Of a DNA stretch of 64,000 nt, positions 51,583-59,757 are shown piece after piece. Numbering within the stretch: the first letter of the stretch is position 1; each line of letters starts with the position of its first letter. The position numbers and the translations under genes are program-made. Source of the DNA: Flavobacteriales bacterium. GTDB taxonomy: Bacteria; Bacteroidota; Bacteroidia; Flavobacteriales_D; Sanyastnellaceae. The stretch is from positions 124,001 through 188,000 of the forward strand of contig PKEB01000004.1 of NCBI GenBank assembly GCA_002863125.1, given 5' to 3'. The notes under the pieces were generated by a model. It did not search any database. It was not told the DNA's origin and saw nothing but the letters and a program-made list of their open reading frames with translations.

Positions 51583-52572
51583 GTGGTACGCATAGGTGAC
51601 ATCGACATCGCGGAATTTCCCTTCTTGCTCGCTCCGATGGAGGACGTGAGCGATCCGCCGTTTCGCGCGCTGTGTAAGAAGTACGGCGCCGATGTCATGT
51701 ACACGGAGTTCATCAGCTCGGAGGGGTTGATTCGTGACGCTGCGAAGAGCCGGGCGAAACTGGATATATTCGAATACGAGCGCCCCATTGGCATCCAGAT
51801 TTTTGGAAGCGAGATCGATTCGATGCGCCAGGCGGCGGCCATCACGGAGGAAGCGCAACCGGATATCATCGACATCAACTACGGTTGCCCGGTGAAAAAG
51901 GTCGCCTGCCGTGGTGCCGGCGCGGGCATCTTGCAGGACATTCCGAAGATGGTCGCCATGACCAAGGAGATTGTTGACACGTGCACCTTGCCGGTCACGG
52001 TCAAGACCCGACTGGGCTGGGACGACAACAGCAAGTACATCGTGGAGGTCGCCGAACGCCTCCAGGACATTGGCATCCAAGCCATCAGCATCCACGGCCG
52101 TACCCGCGCGCAGATGTACAAAGGCCAGGCGGATTGGTCGTTGATTGCCGAGGTCAAAAACAACCCGCGGATGCACATTCCGGTCTTCGGCAATGGGGAC
52201 ATTGACTCCCCCCAAAAGGCGGTTGAATACCGCAACCGGTACGGCGTCGACGGCATCATGATCGGACGGGCCAGCATTGGCGCTCCGTGGGTCTTCCGTG
52301 AGATGAAGCACTACATGGCGACGGGTGAATTGCTGCCGCCGCCGGGCATGACCGAGCGGGTCGCCGCCGCCCGAGAGCATTTTGAGAAGGGAGTGGAATG
52401 GAAAGGCGAACGCCTGGGGGTTGTCGAAATGCGGCGGCACTATGCCAACTACTTCAAGGGCCTTCGGGATTTCAAGCAGCACCGCTTGCAGCTGGTCACG
52501 CTGGACGGCGTGGATGACATCCGGGCCAAGCTGGACGAGTTGGAGACCATACCGTTCGAGCCGGCGGTCTGA
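51583..52572 (+). CDS. dusB: tRNA-dihydrouridine synthase (DusB type)
   Basis: A flavoenzyme reducing uridines in tRNA. FMN-binding APMEDVSDPPFR is near residue 15, INYGCPVKKV near 105 with the catalytic Cys, TVKTRLGWDD near 140, SIHGRTRAQMYKG near 165 and GIMIGRASIGAPW near 225. The GTG at 51583 gives MVRIGDIDIAEFP, the usual Bacteroidota N-terminus (329 residues). A GTG at 51538 in the same frame would add 15 residues and stands exactly four bases after a TAATTTTG element, so the longer leaderless form is a real alternative. Confidence 0.92.
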   Translation: MVRIGDIDIAEFPFLLAPMEDVSDPPFRALCKKYGADVMYTEFISSEGLIRDAAKSRAKLDIFEYERPIGIQIFGSEIDSMRQAAAITEEAQPDIIDINYGCPVKKVACRGAGAGILQDIPKMVAMTKEIVDTCTLPVTVKTRLGWDDNSKYIVEVAERLQDIGIQAISIHGRTRAQMYKGQADWSLIAEVKNNPRMHIPVFGNGDIDSPQKAVEYRNRYGVDGIMIGRASIGAPWVFREMKHYMATGELLPPPGMTERVAAAREHFEKGVEWKGERLGVVEMRRHYANYFKGLRDFKQHRLQLVTLDGVDDIRAKLDELETIPFEPAV

Positions 52573-53823
52573 TTAGGCCGCTCCAAAGCGCCGCACCAAG
52601 TTGCGGACCATCCAACCCGAACCAATCCCACCGATCAATACCACGACGCCGAGGGTGCCCAATACGTCACCAGCGACGAGTTCGACCGGATAGGCAGGGA
52701 TGACGGAACCTTGAAGTTTTACCCAACCAAAGTGCTGCTGTCCCCAGACGAGTGCGATGCCGACGGCTGCTCCGACCAGTCCGCCTACCGCGTTGATCAT
52801 CACCCCTTGCCAAGCAAACACCTGCTCGAGTCGCCATCCGGTGAGGCCCATGGCATTGAGCACCTCGATGTCTTGGCGCTTTTCGAGCAGCAACATCGTC
52901 AACGATGCCATCACGTTGAAGGCAGCGACCACGAGGATGAAGCTCAAGATGACAAACGTCGCCCACTTTTCAGCCTGGTTGGTTTGGGTGATAAGGGCGT
53001 TCTTCTCTGCTCGGGTGCGTACCCGCCACGGTTCACCCGCGGCATCGATGGCGTCCTGGATCAACCGGGCAACTTCCGGTTCGTTTGCTTCCGCCGCCAG
53101 CCCCAACTCGAAGCGGGTCACGGATTCCGGGCGCTTGAACAAGGCGCGGGCTAGATTCAACGGCGCCAAGGTGTACTTGCGGTCGATTTCGGCATTGACA
53201 GAGAACACGTCACAAGCATAAGCCGACTCCGAGTGGAAGGCCCGTTCCTTGAACCGAGTGAGTTTTCTGCCTCGAATGGGCGCGCGAAACTGCAAGGCGG
53301 GCAGTCCTTTTTCGGCATCCAGGCTGCCAATACCGAGCATGTTGCGGACCCCTAGTCCCAGCGCGACGCACGCTGCGCCTTCGGTAAATTCGGGATTCCA
53401 CGTCTGGCTTCGCAGGGTGGATTCGATGGGGGCTGCTTGCAGCATGGTGCTGTCGAACCCCAGCACGGTGACGACGTGCGGTTGGCCGTCGCCCCAGGCT
53501 ACGACGGCTTCATCTTCAATCACCGCCGCGGCGCATTGCACGACGGGGTTGGTGCTCTCGGGACCAAAGCGGTCCATCACCCAGGTGCATACACCATTGG
53601 GCACCGAGGACCCTTCTGTGGGCACAACGGCGACCGGGGCATCGAGGCTGCGGAAGAGTTCGGTGACGACGGATTCAATGCCGTTGAATGCGCTTAGGAT
53701 GGCGATCATGGCGGCCGTGACGGCGGCGATGACGAACATGGAAATTCCCGAAATCAGGTGCGTCAAGCTCCGGTTTCTGCGTGTCCACGCGTAGCGCCAA
53801 GCGAGCCGAATCGGGAGTCGCAT
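52573..53823 (-). CDS. LolC/LolE-like lipoprotein-release ABC permease
   Basis: A 416-residue membrane protein. A first helix near residues 22-45 (LTHLISGISMFVIAAVTAAMIAIL in part) and a large periplasmic domain (about 50-270) are followed by three C-terminal FtsX helices (280-305, 330-360 and 380-405) with MLLLEKRQDIEVLNAMGLT. It should form the LolCDE complex that sends lipoproteins to the outer membrane. No lolD ATPase is adjacent. It follows rbfA by four bases, a common Bacteroidota pairing. Confidence 0.88.
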   Translation of the reverse strand: MRLPIRLAWRYAWTRRNRSLTHLISGISMFVIAAVTAAMIAILSAFNGIESVVTELFRSLDAPVAVVPTEGSSVPNGVCTWVMDRFGPESTNPVVQCAAAVIEDEAVVAWGDGQPHVVTVLGFDSTMLQAAPIESTLRSQTWNPEFTEGAACVALGLGVRNMLGIGSLDAEKGLPALQFRAPIRGRKLTRFKERAFHSESAYACDVFSVNAEIDRKYTLAPLNLARALFKRPESVTRFELGLAAEANEPEVARLIQDAIDAAGEPWRVRTRAEKNALITQTNQAEKWATFVILSFILVVAAFNVMASLTMLLLEKRQDIEVLNAMGLTGWRLEQVFAWQGVMINAVGGLVGAAVGIALVWGQQHFGWVKLQGSVIPAYPVELVAGDVLGTLGVVVLIGGIGSGWMVRNLVRRFGAA

Positions 53824-53827
53824 GCCC

Positions 53828-54166
53828 TTACTTTTTCAGGGCTTGGTCGATGGCTTCGTAATAGTCGAGGCTATCGTCGAGGTAAAAATTCAGCTCGGGC
53901 ACAATGCGGACTTGCTTCCCAATTTTGGCACCCAATTCTTTGCGCACCCGCCAGCCTTCTTGACGAACGGCGGCCAACGCTACTTGTTTGTCTGGCACGG
54001 CCATAAAACTCAAGTAGACCTTGGCCAGTCCCAGGTCGGGTGCCATGCGCACTTGCGTCACGGAGATGAACATGCCCCCAAACCACACACTGGCTTGGCG
54101 TTGAAAAATCACGCTCAAATCACGCCGAATGAGTTCGGCCATTTTCTCTTGACGAATGCCTGCCAT
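53828..54166 (-). CDS. rbfA: 30S ribosome-binding factor A
   Basis: A 112-residue KH-like protein. The IRQEKMAELIRRDLSVIF start helix and the strands VTQVRMAPDLGLAKVYLSF are diagnostic, and VPELNFYLDDSLDY is the C-terminal strand. It matures the 16S rRNA 5' end, especially in the cold. It sits between hflX and the Lol permease gene. Confidence 0.94.
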   Translation of the reverse strand: MAGIRQEKMAELIRRDLSVIFQRQASVWFGGMFISVTQVRMAPDLGLAKVYLSFMAVPDKQVALAAVRQEGWRVRKELGAKIGKQVRIVPELNFYLDDSLDYYEAIDQALKK

Positions 54167-54183
54167 GGTCTAAAGGTCGGAAA

Positions 54184-55362
54184 CTAATACAAGAAATTGT
54201 GGTAGGGGTACCGTTTGACGTGGATTGCCTTGACGGCTTCGAAGACCACGTTGCGGAGTTCTTCCATGCCCCATTTCTCCTTGGCGGAGATGAAAATGAC
54301 CTCGCGGTCACCCCGTTCGAAGCGTTCGCGGATGCCCGCCATGATGTCCTCACGGGTCGGCCCAAAGGGTTCCACCTCGATGCGGTCCACCTTGTTGAAG
54401 ACGATCATCGTGGGCTTGTCATCGCTGCCAATTTCGGCGAGCGTGGACTCGACAACCGCGAGGTGGTCTTCGAATTGCGGATGGCTCACGTCCACCACGT
54501 GCAGCAGCAGGTCGCTCTCGCGCGTCTCATCCAAGGTGGATTTGAAACTCTCGATGAGTTGGTGAGGCAGCTTGCGGATGAACCCTACGGTGTCGCTTAA
54601 CAGGAACGGGAGGTTTTGCAGCACCACCTTGCGAACGGTGGTGTCCAGGGTGGCGAACAGCTTGTTTTCAGCGAACACATCGCTCTTGGACATCAGGGTC
54701 ATCAAGGTGCTTTTGCCGGCGTTGGTGTAGCCGACCAACGCCACCCGAACGAGCGCCCCCCGGTTGCCGCGCTGGGTGGCCATTTGCTTGTCGATGGCTT
54801 TCAGTTCCTTTTTCAGGTGGGCAATGCGGTCGCGGATAATCCGGCGGTCGGTCTCGATTTCTTTTTCACCAGGCCCCTTCATGCCGATGCCGCCTTTTTG
54901 CTTCTGCAGGTGCGTCCACATGTTGGTCAGGCGGGGCAGGAGGTACTGGTACTGGGCCAGTTCAACTTGGGTCTTGGCGTGGGCCGTTCGGGCACGCTGC
55001 GCAAAAATGTCCAAGATCAAATTCGGGCGGTCAAGGATTTTGCGCTCGGGGATTTCACGTTCGATGTTCCGCAGTTGCGTCGGCGTCAATTCGTCGTCGA
55101 AGATGAGGATATCGATTTCATGCTCCTCCACGTATTCCTTCACCTCCTGCAACTTGCCGCTTCCCACAAATGTGCGGGTGTCCGGTCGGTCCAGGCTCTG
55201 CACAAAAGTGCGCTTGTTGATGGCGTCGGCGGTTGTGGCGAGGAAGGCGAGTTCCTCGAGGTGCTCGGCGACTTCTTCCCGGGTTTCCCGGCTTTGAACA
55301 AGTCCAATGAGCACGCACGTTTCCGGCTCGAGGGCAGTGGAGTGCAGCTTCTTTTCGAGCAT
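54184..55362 (-). CDS. hflX: GTPase HflX
   Basis: A 392-residue ribosome-associated GTPase. The N-terminal HflX domain has FDDELTPTQLRNIE near residue 90 and KGPGEKEIETDRR near 158. The G domain has G1 GYTNAGKS near 207, G3 DTVGFI near 250 and the NKVD motif near 325. It rescues or splits stalled ribosomes in other bacteria. The start overlaps the stop of the cytochrome c gene at 55362. Confidence 0.95.
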   Translation of the reverse strand: MLEKKLHSTALEPETCVLIGLVQSRETREEVAEHLEELAFLATTADAINKRTFVQSLDRPDTRTFVGSGKLQEVKEYVEEHEIDILIFDDELTPTQLRNIEREIPERKILDRPNLILDIFAQRARTAHAKTQVELAQYQYLLPRLTNMWTHLQKQKGGIGMKGPGEKEIETDRRIIRDRIAHLKKELKAIDKQMATQRGNRGALVRVALVGYTNAGKSTLMTLMSKSDVFAENKLFATLDTTVRKVVLQNLPFLLSDTVGFIRKLPHQLIESFKSTLDETRESDLLLHVVDVSHPQFEDHLAVVESTLAEIGSDDKPTMIVFNKVDRIEVEPFGPTREDIMAGIRERFERGDREVIFISAKEKWGMEELRNVVFEAVKAIHVKRYPYHNFLY

Positions 55363-55709
55363 TACTTGACGTCTCGGAAGGTCTCAATGTACTCCGCGAT
55401 GCCGCGAATGGTCGCCGCGTCGAGGATTCCTTTTTGTGGAGGCATGGTGCCTTTACCGTAGGTGATCAACGCAATGCGGCTTTCGAGGTCCATGGTGGAT
55501 TGGCTAAGGTCCGGGGCTTTGGAGGCCATGAGTTTGCCGTCTGAGCCATGACACAGGGAGCATTTCATGGTGTACGCGCGCTTGATGCTGGCCTCGGATG
55601 GACGCATCGAACCGCTGTTTTGGCTCGGGGCATCTGCCCCGCCACATCCGGCCATCGCCAGGACCACTGCAGCGGCCACCGCTACAATTCGCCGACCTCT
55701 GTTTATCAT
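55362..55709 (-). CDS. Lipoprotein c-type cytochrome
   Basis: A 115-residue protein. The signal ends in a lipobox with Cys22 (LAMAGC), and the single haem site is C50-x2-C53-H54 (CSLCH) with likely axial Met89 in GTMPPQ. It is a membrane-anchored periplasmic or outer-membrane electron carrier of the small cytochrome c class. The ATG at 55709 overlaps the stop of the upstream membrane protein in ATGA, so the two are made together. An upstream frame to 55751 is not needed. Confidence 0.88.
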   Translation of the reverse strand: MINRGRRIVAVAAAVVLAMAGCGGADAPSQNSGSMRPSEASIKRAYTMKCSLCHGSDGKLMASKAPDLSQSTMDLESRIALITYGKGTMPPQKGILDAATIRGIAEYIETFRDVK

Positions 55710-56155
55710 CAGAACCAACCGTAGGCCTCGAATCCAGGTCGGAAGGGCCAAGGAATGCTCGCGACGATGAGCAGCAAGGCGATGCCGAAGTACCGCAGTT
55801 GGCGCTTGTACTTCATATCATCCGATGCTGCCCGCTTGGAGAGGCTGTGCCCCAACGTCCCAAACAAGATCGCCAACAGCATGCCCACGAGGTGTTCCAC
55901 GGTAAAGAACCGCATGACGGTAGACTCCATCACGCCGGGTTGACCGAGCATGGATGCCCACCCTTTCATCATGTACAAAGCCAGTCCTAACAAGAGCTGG
56001 ATGTGCATGGAAATCATGGTGAAGAGGCCCAGTTTGGCCTGCCCTGCCGTGAAGGAAGATTGGCGGTTTTGCCACGCCTTGACAAGGGTCACGACGAGCA
56101 ACGCAAGAACGACCCAGCGCAACGCGCTGTGCATGTGTTGGAATCCTGTAATCAT
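55709..56155 (-). CDS. Four-helix membrane protein with conserved histidines, cytochrome b-like
   Basis: A 148-residue protein with four hydrophobic helices (about 8-25, 42-62, 82-102 and 122-138). Histidines lie at 7 and 9 (HMHSALRW), near 51 (SMHIQLLLG), near 87 (VEHLVGM) and near 102 (GHSLSK), positions suited to haem b ligation. Similar proteins in Bacteroidota are often called cytochrome B-like, but haem has not been shown for this one. It is coupled to a cytochrome c lipoprotein gene. TATCTTTG stands four bases before its ATG. Confidence 0.75.
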   Translation of the reverse strand: MITGFQHMHSALRWVVLALLVVTLVKAWQNRQSSFTAGQAKLGLFTMISMHIQLLLGLALYMMKGWASMLGQPGVMESTVMRFFTVEHLVGMLLAILFGTLGHSLSKRAASDDMKYKRQLRYFGIALLLIVASIPWPFRPGFEAYGWF

Positions 56156-56159
56156 GGCA

Positions 56160-56167
56160 CAAAGATA
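56160..56167 (-). promoter_or_regulatory. -7 element of a near-leaderless promoter (haem-protein/hflX operon)
   Basis: On the minus strand TATCTTTG (56167 to 56160), a perfect TAnnTTTG, is followed by TGCC and then the ATG at 56155. The arrangement is the same as at lpdA. Confidence 0.55.
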
Positions 56168-56182
56168 GCGCCACGTGTGGGG

Positions 56183-57538
56183 TTACACGACGCCTTGGTC
56201 AATCATCGCATCGGCGACCTTGACGAAGCCAGCGATGTTTGCGCCCTTGACGTAATCCACATAGCCCGAGGCATCTTTGCCGTAGGTGACACATTGCGTG
56301 TGGATGTCCTTCATGATGATCAGCAGGCGTTCGTCAACTTCCTCGCGGGTCCAGTTCATGCGCAAGCTGTTTTGGGACATCTCGAGGCCGCTTGTCGCCA
56401 CCCCTCCAGCATTGGACGCCTTGCCTGGAGCGAAGAGCACCTTGGCTGCTTGGAAGGCCTCGATGGCCTCCGGCGTCGACGGCATGTTCGCTCCTTCAGC
56501 CACCACTTGGCACCCGTTGGCGATGAGCTGCTTCGCTTCGGCTTCGTTCAATTCATTCTGGGTTGCGCACGGGAATGCCGCTTCGCAAGCCACTCCCCAC
56601 GGGCGCTCACCCGCGTGGAATGATGCCGTAGCGTGGGCATCTGCGAATTCAGAAACGCGGCCGCGGCGAACGTTCTTGAGGTCCTTGATCCAATCGAGCT
56701 GTTCCATGATCAGGCCATTGGGCTCGTGGATGTAGCCGGAAGAATCCGACATGGTCACCACTTTTCCGCCCATTTGAATCACCTTCTCTGCAGCGTTCTG
56801 GGCGACGTTGCCAGAGCCGGAAATCACTACGCGCTTGCCTTCGAAATTCTGGCCTTTGGTTTCGAGCATTTCGGTAGCAAAGTAGACCGCGCCGTAGCCA
56901 GTGGCTTCCGGACGGATCAACGACCCGCCCCAGTTCCGGCCTTTGCCGGTCAGCACGCCGGTAAACTCGTTCCGCAGGCGCTTGTACTGGCCAAACATGT
57001 AGCCGATCTCACGGCCACCCACGCCGATGTCACCCGCAGGCACGTCGGTGTTGGGACCAATGTGGCGGGCCAACTCGGTCATGAAGCTCTGGCAGAAGCG
57101 CATCACTTCATTGTCAGATTTCCCTTTGGGGTTGAAGTTGGAACCACCCTTTCCGCCGCCCATGGGCAACGTGGTCAAGCTGTTCTTGAAGACCTGCTCG
57201 AAGCCGAGGAACTTCAAGACGCTCAGGTTGACCGTTGGGTGGAAGCGCAAACCGCCTTTGTAAGGGCCGATGGCCGAATTGAACTCGATGCGGTAGCCCT
57301 TGTTGACCTGCACTTGTCCGCTGTCATCGGTCCAAGGCACACGGAACATGATGGTCCGTTCGGGTTCAACCATGCGTTCCAAGATGCGGTGCTCCGCATA
57401 CTTTGGGTGGTCAGCAATGAAAGGAATGACGGTCTCTGCAACTTCTTGCACCGCCTGAATGAACTCGGGTTCATTCGGATTCTGAGCAGTCACTTCGGCC
57501 ATGAAGGCCGCAATTTGCTCGTGGTGAGGGTCAGTCAT
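56183..57538 (-). CDS. gdhA: NADP-type glutamate dehydrogenase
   Basis: A 451-residue enzyme of the hexameric class I type. The substrate region RIEFNSAIGPYKGGLRFH is near residue 82, PMGGGKGGSNFNPKGKSD near 122 with catalytic Lys, and the Rossmann loop SGSGNVAQNA near 235. It converts ammonium and 2-oxoglutarate to glutamate, drawing on the same pool as SucA. The ATG at 57538 is used rather than a TTG one codon upstream. A TAGATTTG promoter lies 28 bases upstream. Confidence 0.96.
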   Translation of the reverse strand: MTDPHHEQIAAFMAEVTAQNPNEPEFIQAVQEVAETVIPFIADHPKYAEHRILERMVEPERTIMFRVPWTDDSGQVQVNKGYRIEFNSAIGPYKGGLRFHPTVNLSVLKFLGFEQVFKNSLTTLPMGGGKGGSNFNPKGKSDNEVMRFCQSFMTELARHIGPNTDVPAGDIGVGGREIGYMFGQYKRLRNEFTGVLTGKGRNWGGSLIRPEATGYGAVYFATEMLETKGQNFEGKRVVISGSGNVAQNAAEKVIQMGGKVVTMSDSSGYIHEPNGLIMEQLDWIKDLKNVRRGRVSEFADAHATASFHAGERPWGVACEAAFPCATQNELNEAEAKQLIANGCQVVAEGANMPSTPEAIEAFQAAKVLFAPGKASNAGGVATSGLEMSQNSLRMNWTREEVDERLLIIMKDIHTQCVTYGKDASGYVDYVKGANIAGFVKVADAMIDQGVV

Positions 57539-57566
57539 CAACGTACCTATTAACGTTTAAACAAGG

Positions 57567-57574
57567 CAAATCTA
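57567..57574 (-). promoter_or_regulatory. -7 promoter element for gdhA
   Basis: On the minus strand TAGATTTG (57574 to 57567) is a perfect TAnnTTTG match, 28 bases before the ATG. Confidence 0.5.
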
Positions 57575-57576
57575 AC

Positions 57577-58380
57577 TCACAGGGAAGAAGTTCGGCCTCC
57601 GTCGACCGGTAAATTGATTCCAGAAATGTAACTCGCTGATGGTGAGGCCAAAAACGCGATTGCGCGGCCCACTTCTTCCGGCTCTCCGGTGCGTTTCATG
57701 GGCACTGAATTGGCCATTTGTGCCCGAATTTCTGCGGTTGAGGCTCCAGTTTTGCTCGCTTTGTTCGAAACGATTTGTTCCAATCGGGCTGTGTTTGTGG
57801 CGCCGGGCAGCACGTTGTTGACGGTGATCCCATGCACGCCCACTTCGTTGGCCCAGGTTTTGGCCCAATTGGCCACCGCACCCCTGATCGTATTGCTGAC
57901 TCCCAGGTTGTTCAGCGGTTGTTTGACGCTGGTGCTGATGACATTGATGATGCGTCCGTATCCAGCTGCTTTCATGCCCGGCAGTACCGCTTGGGCGAGC
58001 AGATGATTGCAAACCAAATGCTGCTGGAAGGTGTTCATGAACGCTTCCACTTCGGCGTCGACGATGGGCCCACCTGCTGGCCCGCCTGTATTGTTCACCA
58101 GGATGTGCACCGGTTGAGCGTTGACCACAGACTCAATGGCGGCTTTGACCTCTTCGGGACGGCTGAAGTCGGCTTGAGCGGTTCCGTGTCGTTCCGGCTG
58201 GGACAGCGAGCGCCGCGCTTCTTCGAGCCGCTCGGCATTGCGCGCCATCAGGGTTACGCGCGCTCCGAGCCCGGCCAAGTGTTGGGCTGCCGCCAGTCCG
58301 ATGCCTTGGGTGGCTCCGCACACTACCGCGTGCTTTCCTTCGAGCCCTACGGGCATCCAGGGGTTGTTCGTATCGGTCAT
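57577..58380 (-). CDS. Short-chain dehydrogenase/reductase with altered catalytic site
   Basis: A 267-residue Rossmann protein. The TGxxxGIG-type loop reads CGATQGIG (21-28), NNTGG is at 96-100, and S149 is in place of the catalytic Ser. The usual YxxxK is replaced by S162 and R166 (SNTIR), while the PG turn after the sixth strand is kept (LPGATNT). The C-terminus ends with the usual VDGG. Related FabG-like proteins with this replacement are known to me only as uncharacterised SDRs. It may bind cofactor without classic SDR chemistry. TACCTTCG lies four bases before its ATG. Confidence 0.88.
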   Translation of the reverse strand: MTDTNNPWMPVGLEGKHAVVCGATQGIGLAAAQHLAGLGARVTLMARNAERLEEARRSLSQPERHGTAQADFSRPEEVKAAIESVVNAQPVHILVNNTGGPAGGPIVDAEVEAFMNTFQQHLVCNHLLAQAVLPGMKAAGYGRIINVISTSVKQPLNNLGVSNTIRGAVANWAKTWANEVGVHGITVNNVLPGATNTARLEQIVSNKASKTGASTAEIRAQMANSVPMKRTGEPEEVGRAIAFLASPSASYISGINLPVDGGRTSSL

Positions 58381-58384
58381 GCGA

Positions 58385-58392
58385 CGAAGGTA
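58385..58392 (-). promoter_or_regulatory. -7 element of a near-leaderless promoter (SDR)
   Basis: On the minus strand TACCTTCG, one base off TAnnTTTG, ends four bases (TCGC) before the ATG at 58380. Confidence 0.45.
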
Positions 58393-58440
58393 GCCACTCC
58401 CCCGTCAAATTGGCTGTATTTTTACGAGCAAACCCCGCCC

Positions 58441-58839
58441 ATGAAACGCATTGAACACATCGGAATCGCCGTCGCTGATTTGCAGGCGGCAGAACGGATT
58501 TTCTCAGACGTATTGGGCGAATCACCTTTCAAGCGAGAGCACGTGGCATCGGAAGGGGTGGATGTTAGTTTTTTCCAAACGGGCGAGAGCAAAGTGGAAC
58601 TGTTGGCCAGCACTTCGCCTGAGGGCCCCATCGGCCAGCACATCGCCAAGCGCGGCGAAGGCCTGCATCACCTGGCGTTTTTCGTGGATGACATTCGGGG
58701 GGAAATCGACCGGCTCACCGGATTGGGATACCGCGTCATCAGCGGCCCGAAAGAGGGTGCGGACAACAAAGAGATTGCGTTCTTGCATCCCGGGGATACG
58801 AACCGCGTGTTGGTGGAGCTCTGTGCAGAGCGGGGTTGA
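58441..58839 (+). CDS. mce: Methylmalonyl-CoA epimerase
   Basis: A 132-residue vicinal-oxygen-chelate protein. The start KRIEHIGIAVADL carries the first metal His, GLHHLAFFVDDI near residue 75 the second, and a Glu near the end (VLVELC) the third. It interconverts (2R)- and (2S)-methylmalonyl-CoA, the partner step of B12-dependent mutase. The mutase genes are not in the window, but a cobalamin adenosyltransferase is at 46553. The frame is open far upstream, and the ATG at 58441 is the family start. Confidence 0.93.
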   Translation: MKRIEHIGIAVADLQAAERIFSDVLGESPFKREHVASEGVDVSFFQTGESKVELLASTSPEGPIGQHIAKRGEGLHHLAFFVDDIRGEIDRLTGLGYRVISGPKEGADNKEIAFLHPGDTNRVLVELCAERG

Positions 58840-59757
58840 TTACCACCGGTTCTTCTTAGCCCGTCGCTTCTGCTTTTTCAATTGCTTTCGTCGGTCTTTC
58901 TGCATTTGATCACCAAATAGGACCTCGCCCGGGCGGTCTTGGGATGGCGGTTTGGCGCAATCCTCTACAGGCTTGGACCGCAACAGATCCCAATGAAGCG
59001 TGAGGTTCCACGGTTGGTAGTGGCCTTCGTACCACTGCACCCGGCCGTCCCCTTCCTCGGCCAAGGGAGCCAACTGCAATCCGTCGCACGTGGCGTGGAT
59101 GCGCAGGTACCGGCCAGAGCGCGTGCGTACGCCGAGCCCAGCACCCAATTCCAATGCAATGCGATCCGTCGCCGGTGCGGCTCGGGTGACAAATAGGCTG
59201 TCTGGGCCCGTTCGGCTGAACGTGCCGCCCCATTCCCGGTCCCACCCGATCCCGAGCTGGACTTCGAAGAAAAAGTCGGTTTTGATCTCGAATGCGCGCT
59301 GAAGTTTGAACGTCAGTTCAGTGGTCACCACCGAACGCCCGCTGTCGAGTAGGGTGTTGGGTTGCAAGATGCTGTCCGCATTGGCGACCAATCCCTCAAA
59401 GGTGGAGGTGGCCGCGTTCCGGGTTCCTTGGAGTTCGATGAACCAGCGGTCCCAGATGAGCGGCCGTCGGGCGATGCCCCAATAGCCGATGCCTAGGCGG
59501 AGGGCGTTGTTGCCCGCGTGGCCCCATGTGCCGGCGTGCAGGGTATCAATCGCACCAGATGGGCGCACCGTTTGGTAGACTGCGGGCACCGAATCGGGCC
59601 GAGCACTGAAGGCGTGGTACCCAATGGCATAGGTCCAGCCATGGTTGCGATGGGTTTGGCTTTCGGCATTGAAGGGCGTCGACTGCGCCGCCGTGCCATT
59701 GATTCCACCGACCAAGATCCCAATGAAGACGGCCGTCAGGCGCTTTGCGATTCCCAT
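58840..59757 (-). CDS. Unrecognised exported beta-rich protein with basic tail
   Basis: A 305-residue protein with a signal peptide (1-24, ending GTAAQS). Alternating strands rich in aromatics and glycine follow, such as LRLGIGYWGIA near residue 88, FFFEVQLGIGWD near 163 and LELGAGLGV near 203, which suggests an outer membrane beta barrel. The last ~20 residues are strongly basic (KKQKRRAKK), an unusual end for a barrel. It overlaps kmo by 22 bases. I do not recognise the family. Confidence 0.75.
   Translation of the reverse strand: MGIAKRLTAVFIGILVGGINGTAAQSTPFNAESQTHRNHGWTYAIGYHAFSARPDSVPAVYQTVRPSGAIDTLHAGTWGHAGNNALRLGIGYWGIARRPLIWDRWFIELQGTRNAATSTFEGLVANADSILQPNTLLDSGRSVVTTELTFKLQRAFEIKTDFFFEVQLGIGWDREWGGTFSRTGPDSLFVTRAAPATDRIALELGAGLGVRTRSGRYLRIHATCDGLQLAPLAEEGDGRVQWYEGHYQPWNLTLHWDLLRSKPVEDCAKPPSQDRPGEVLFGDQMQKDRRKQLKKQKRRAKKNRW

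Noticed and set aside
57775-58440. In-frame extension of mce to 57775
   Set aside because: It overlaps the SDR gene antisense; the family start at 58441 is exact.
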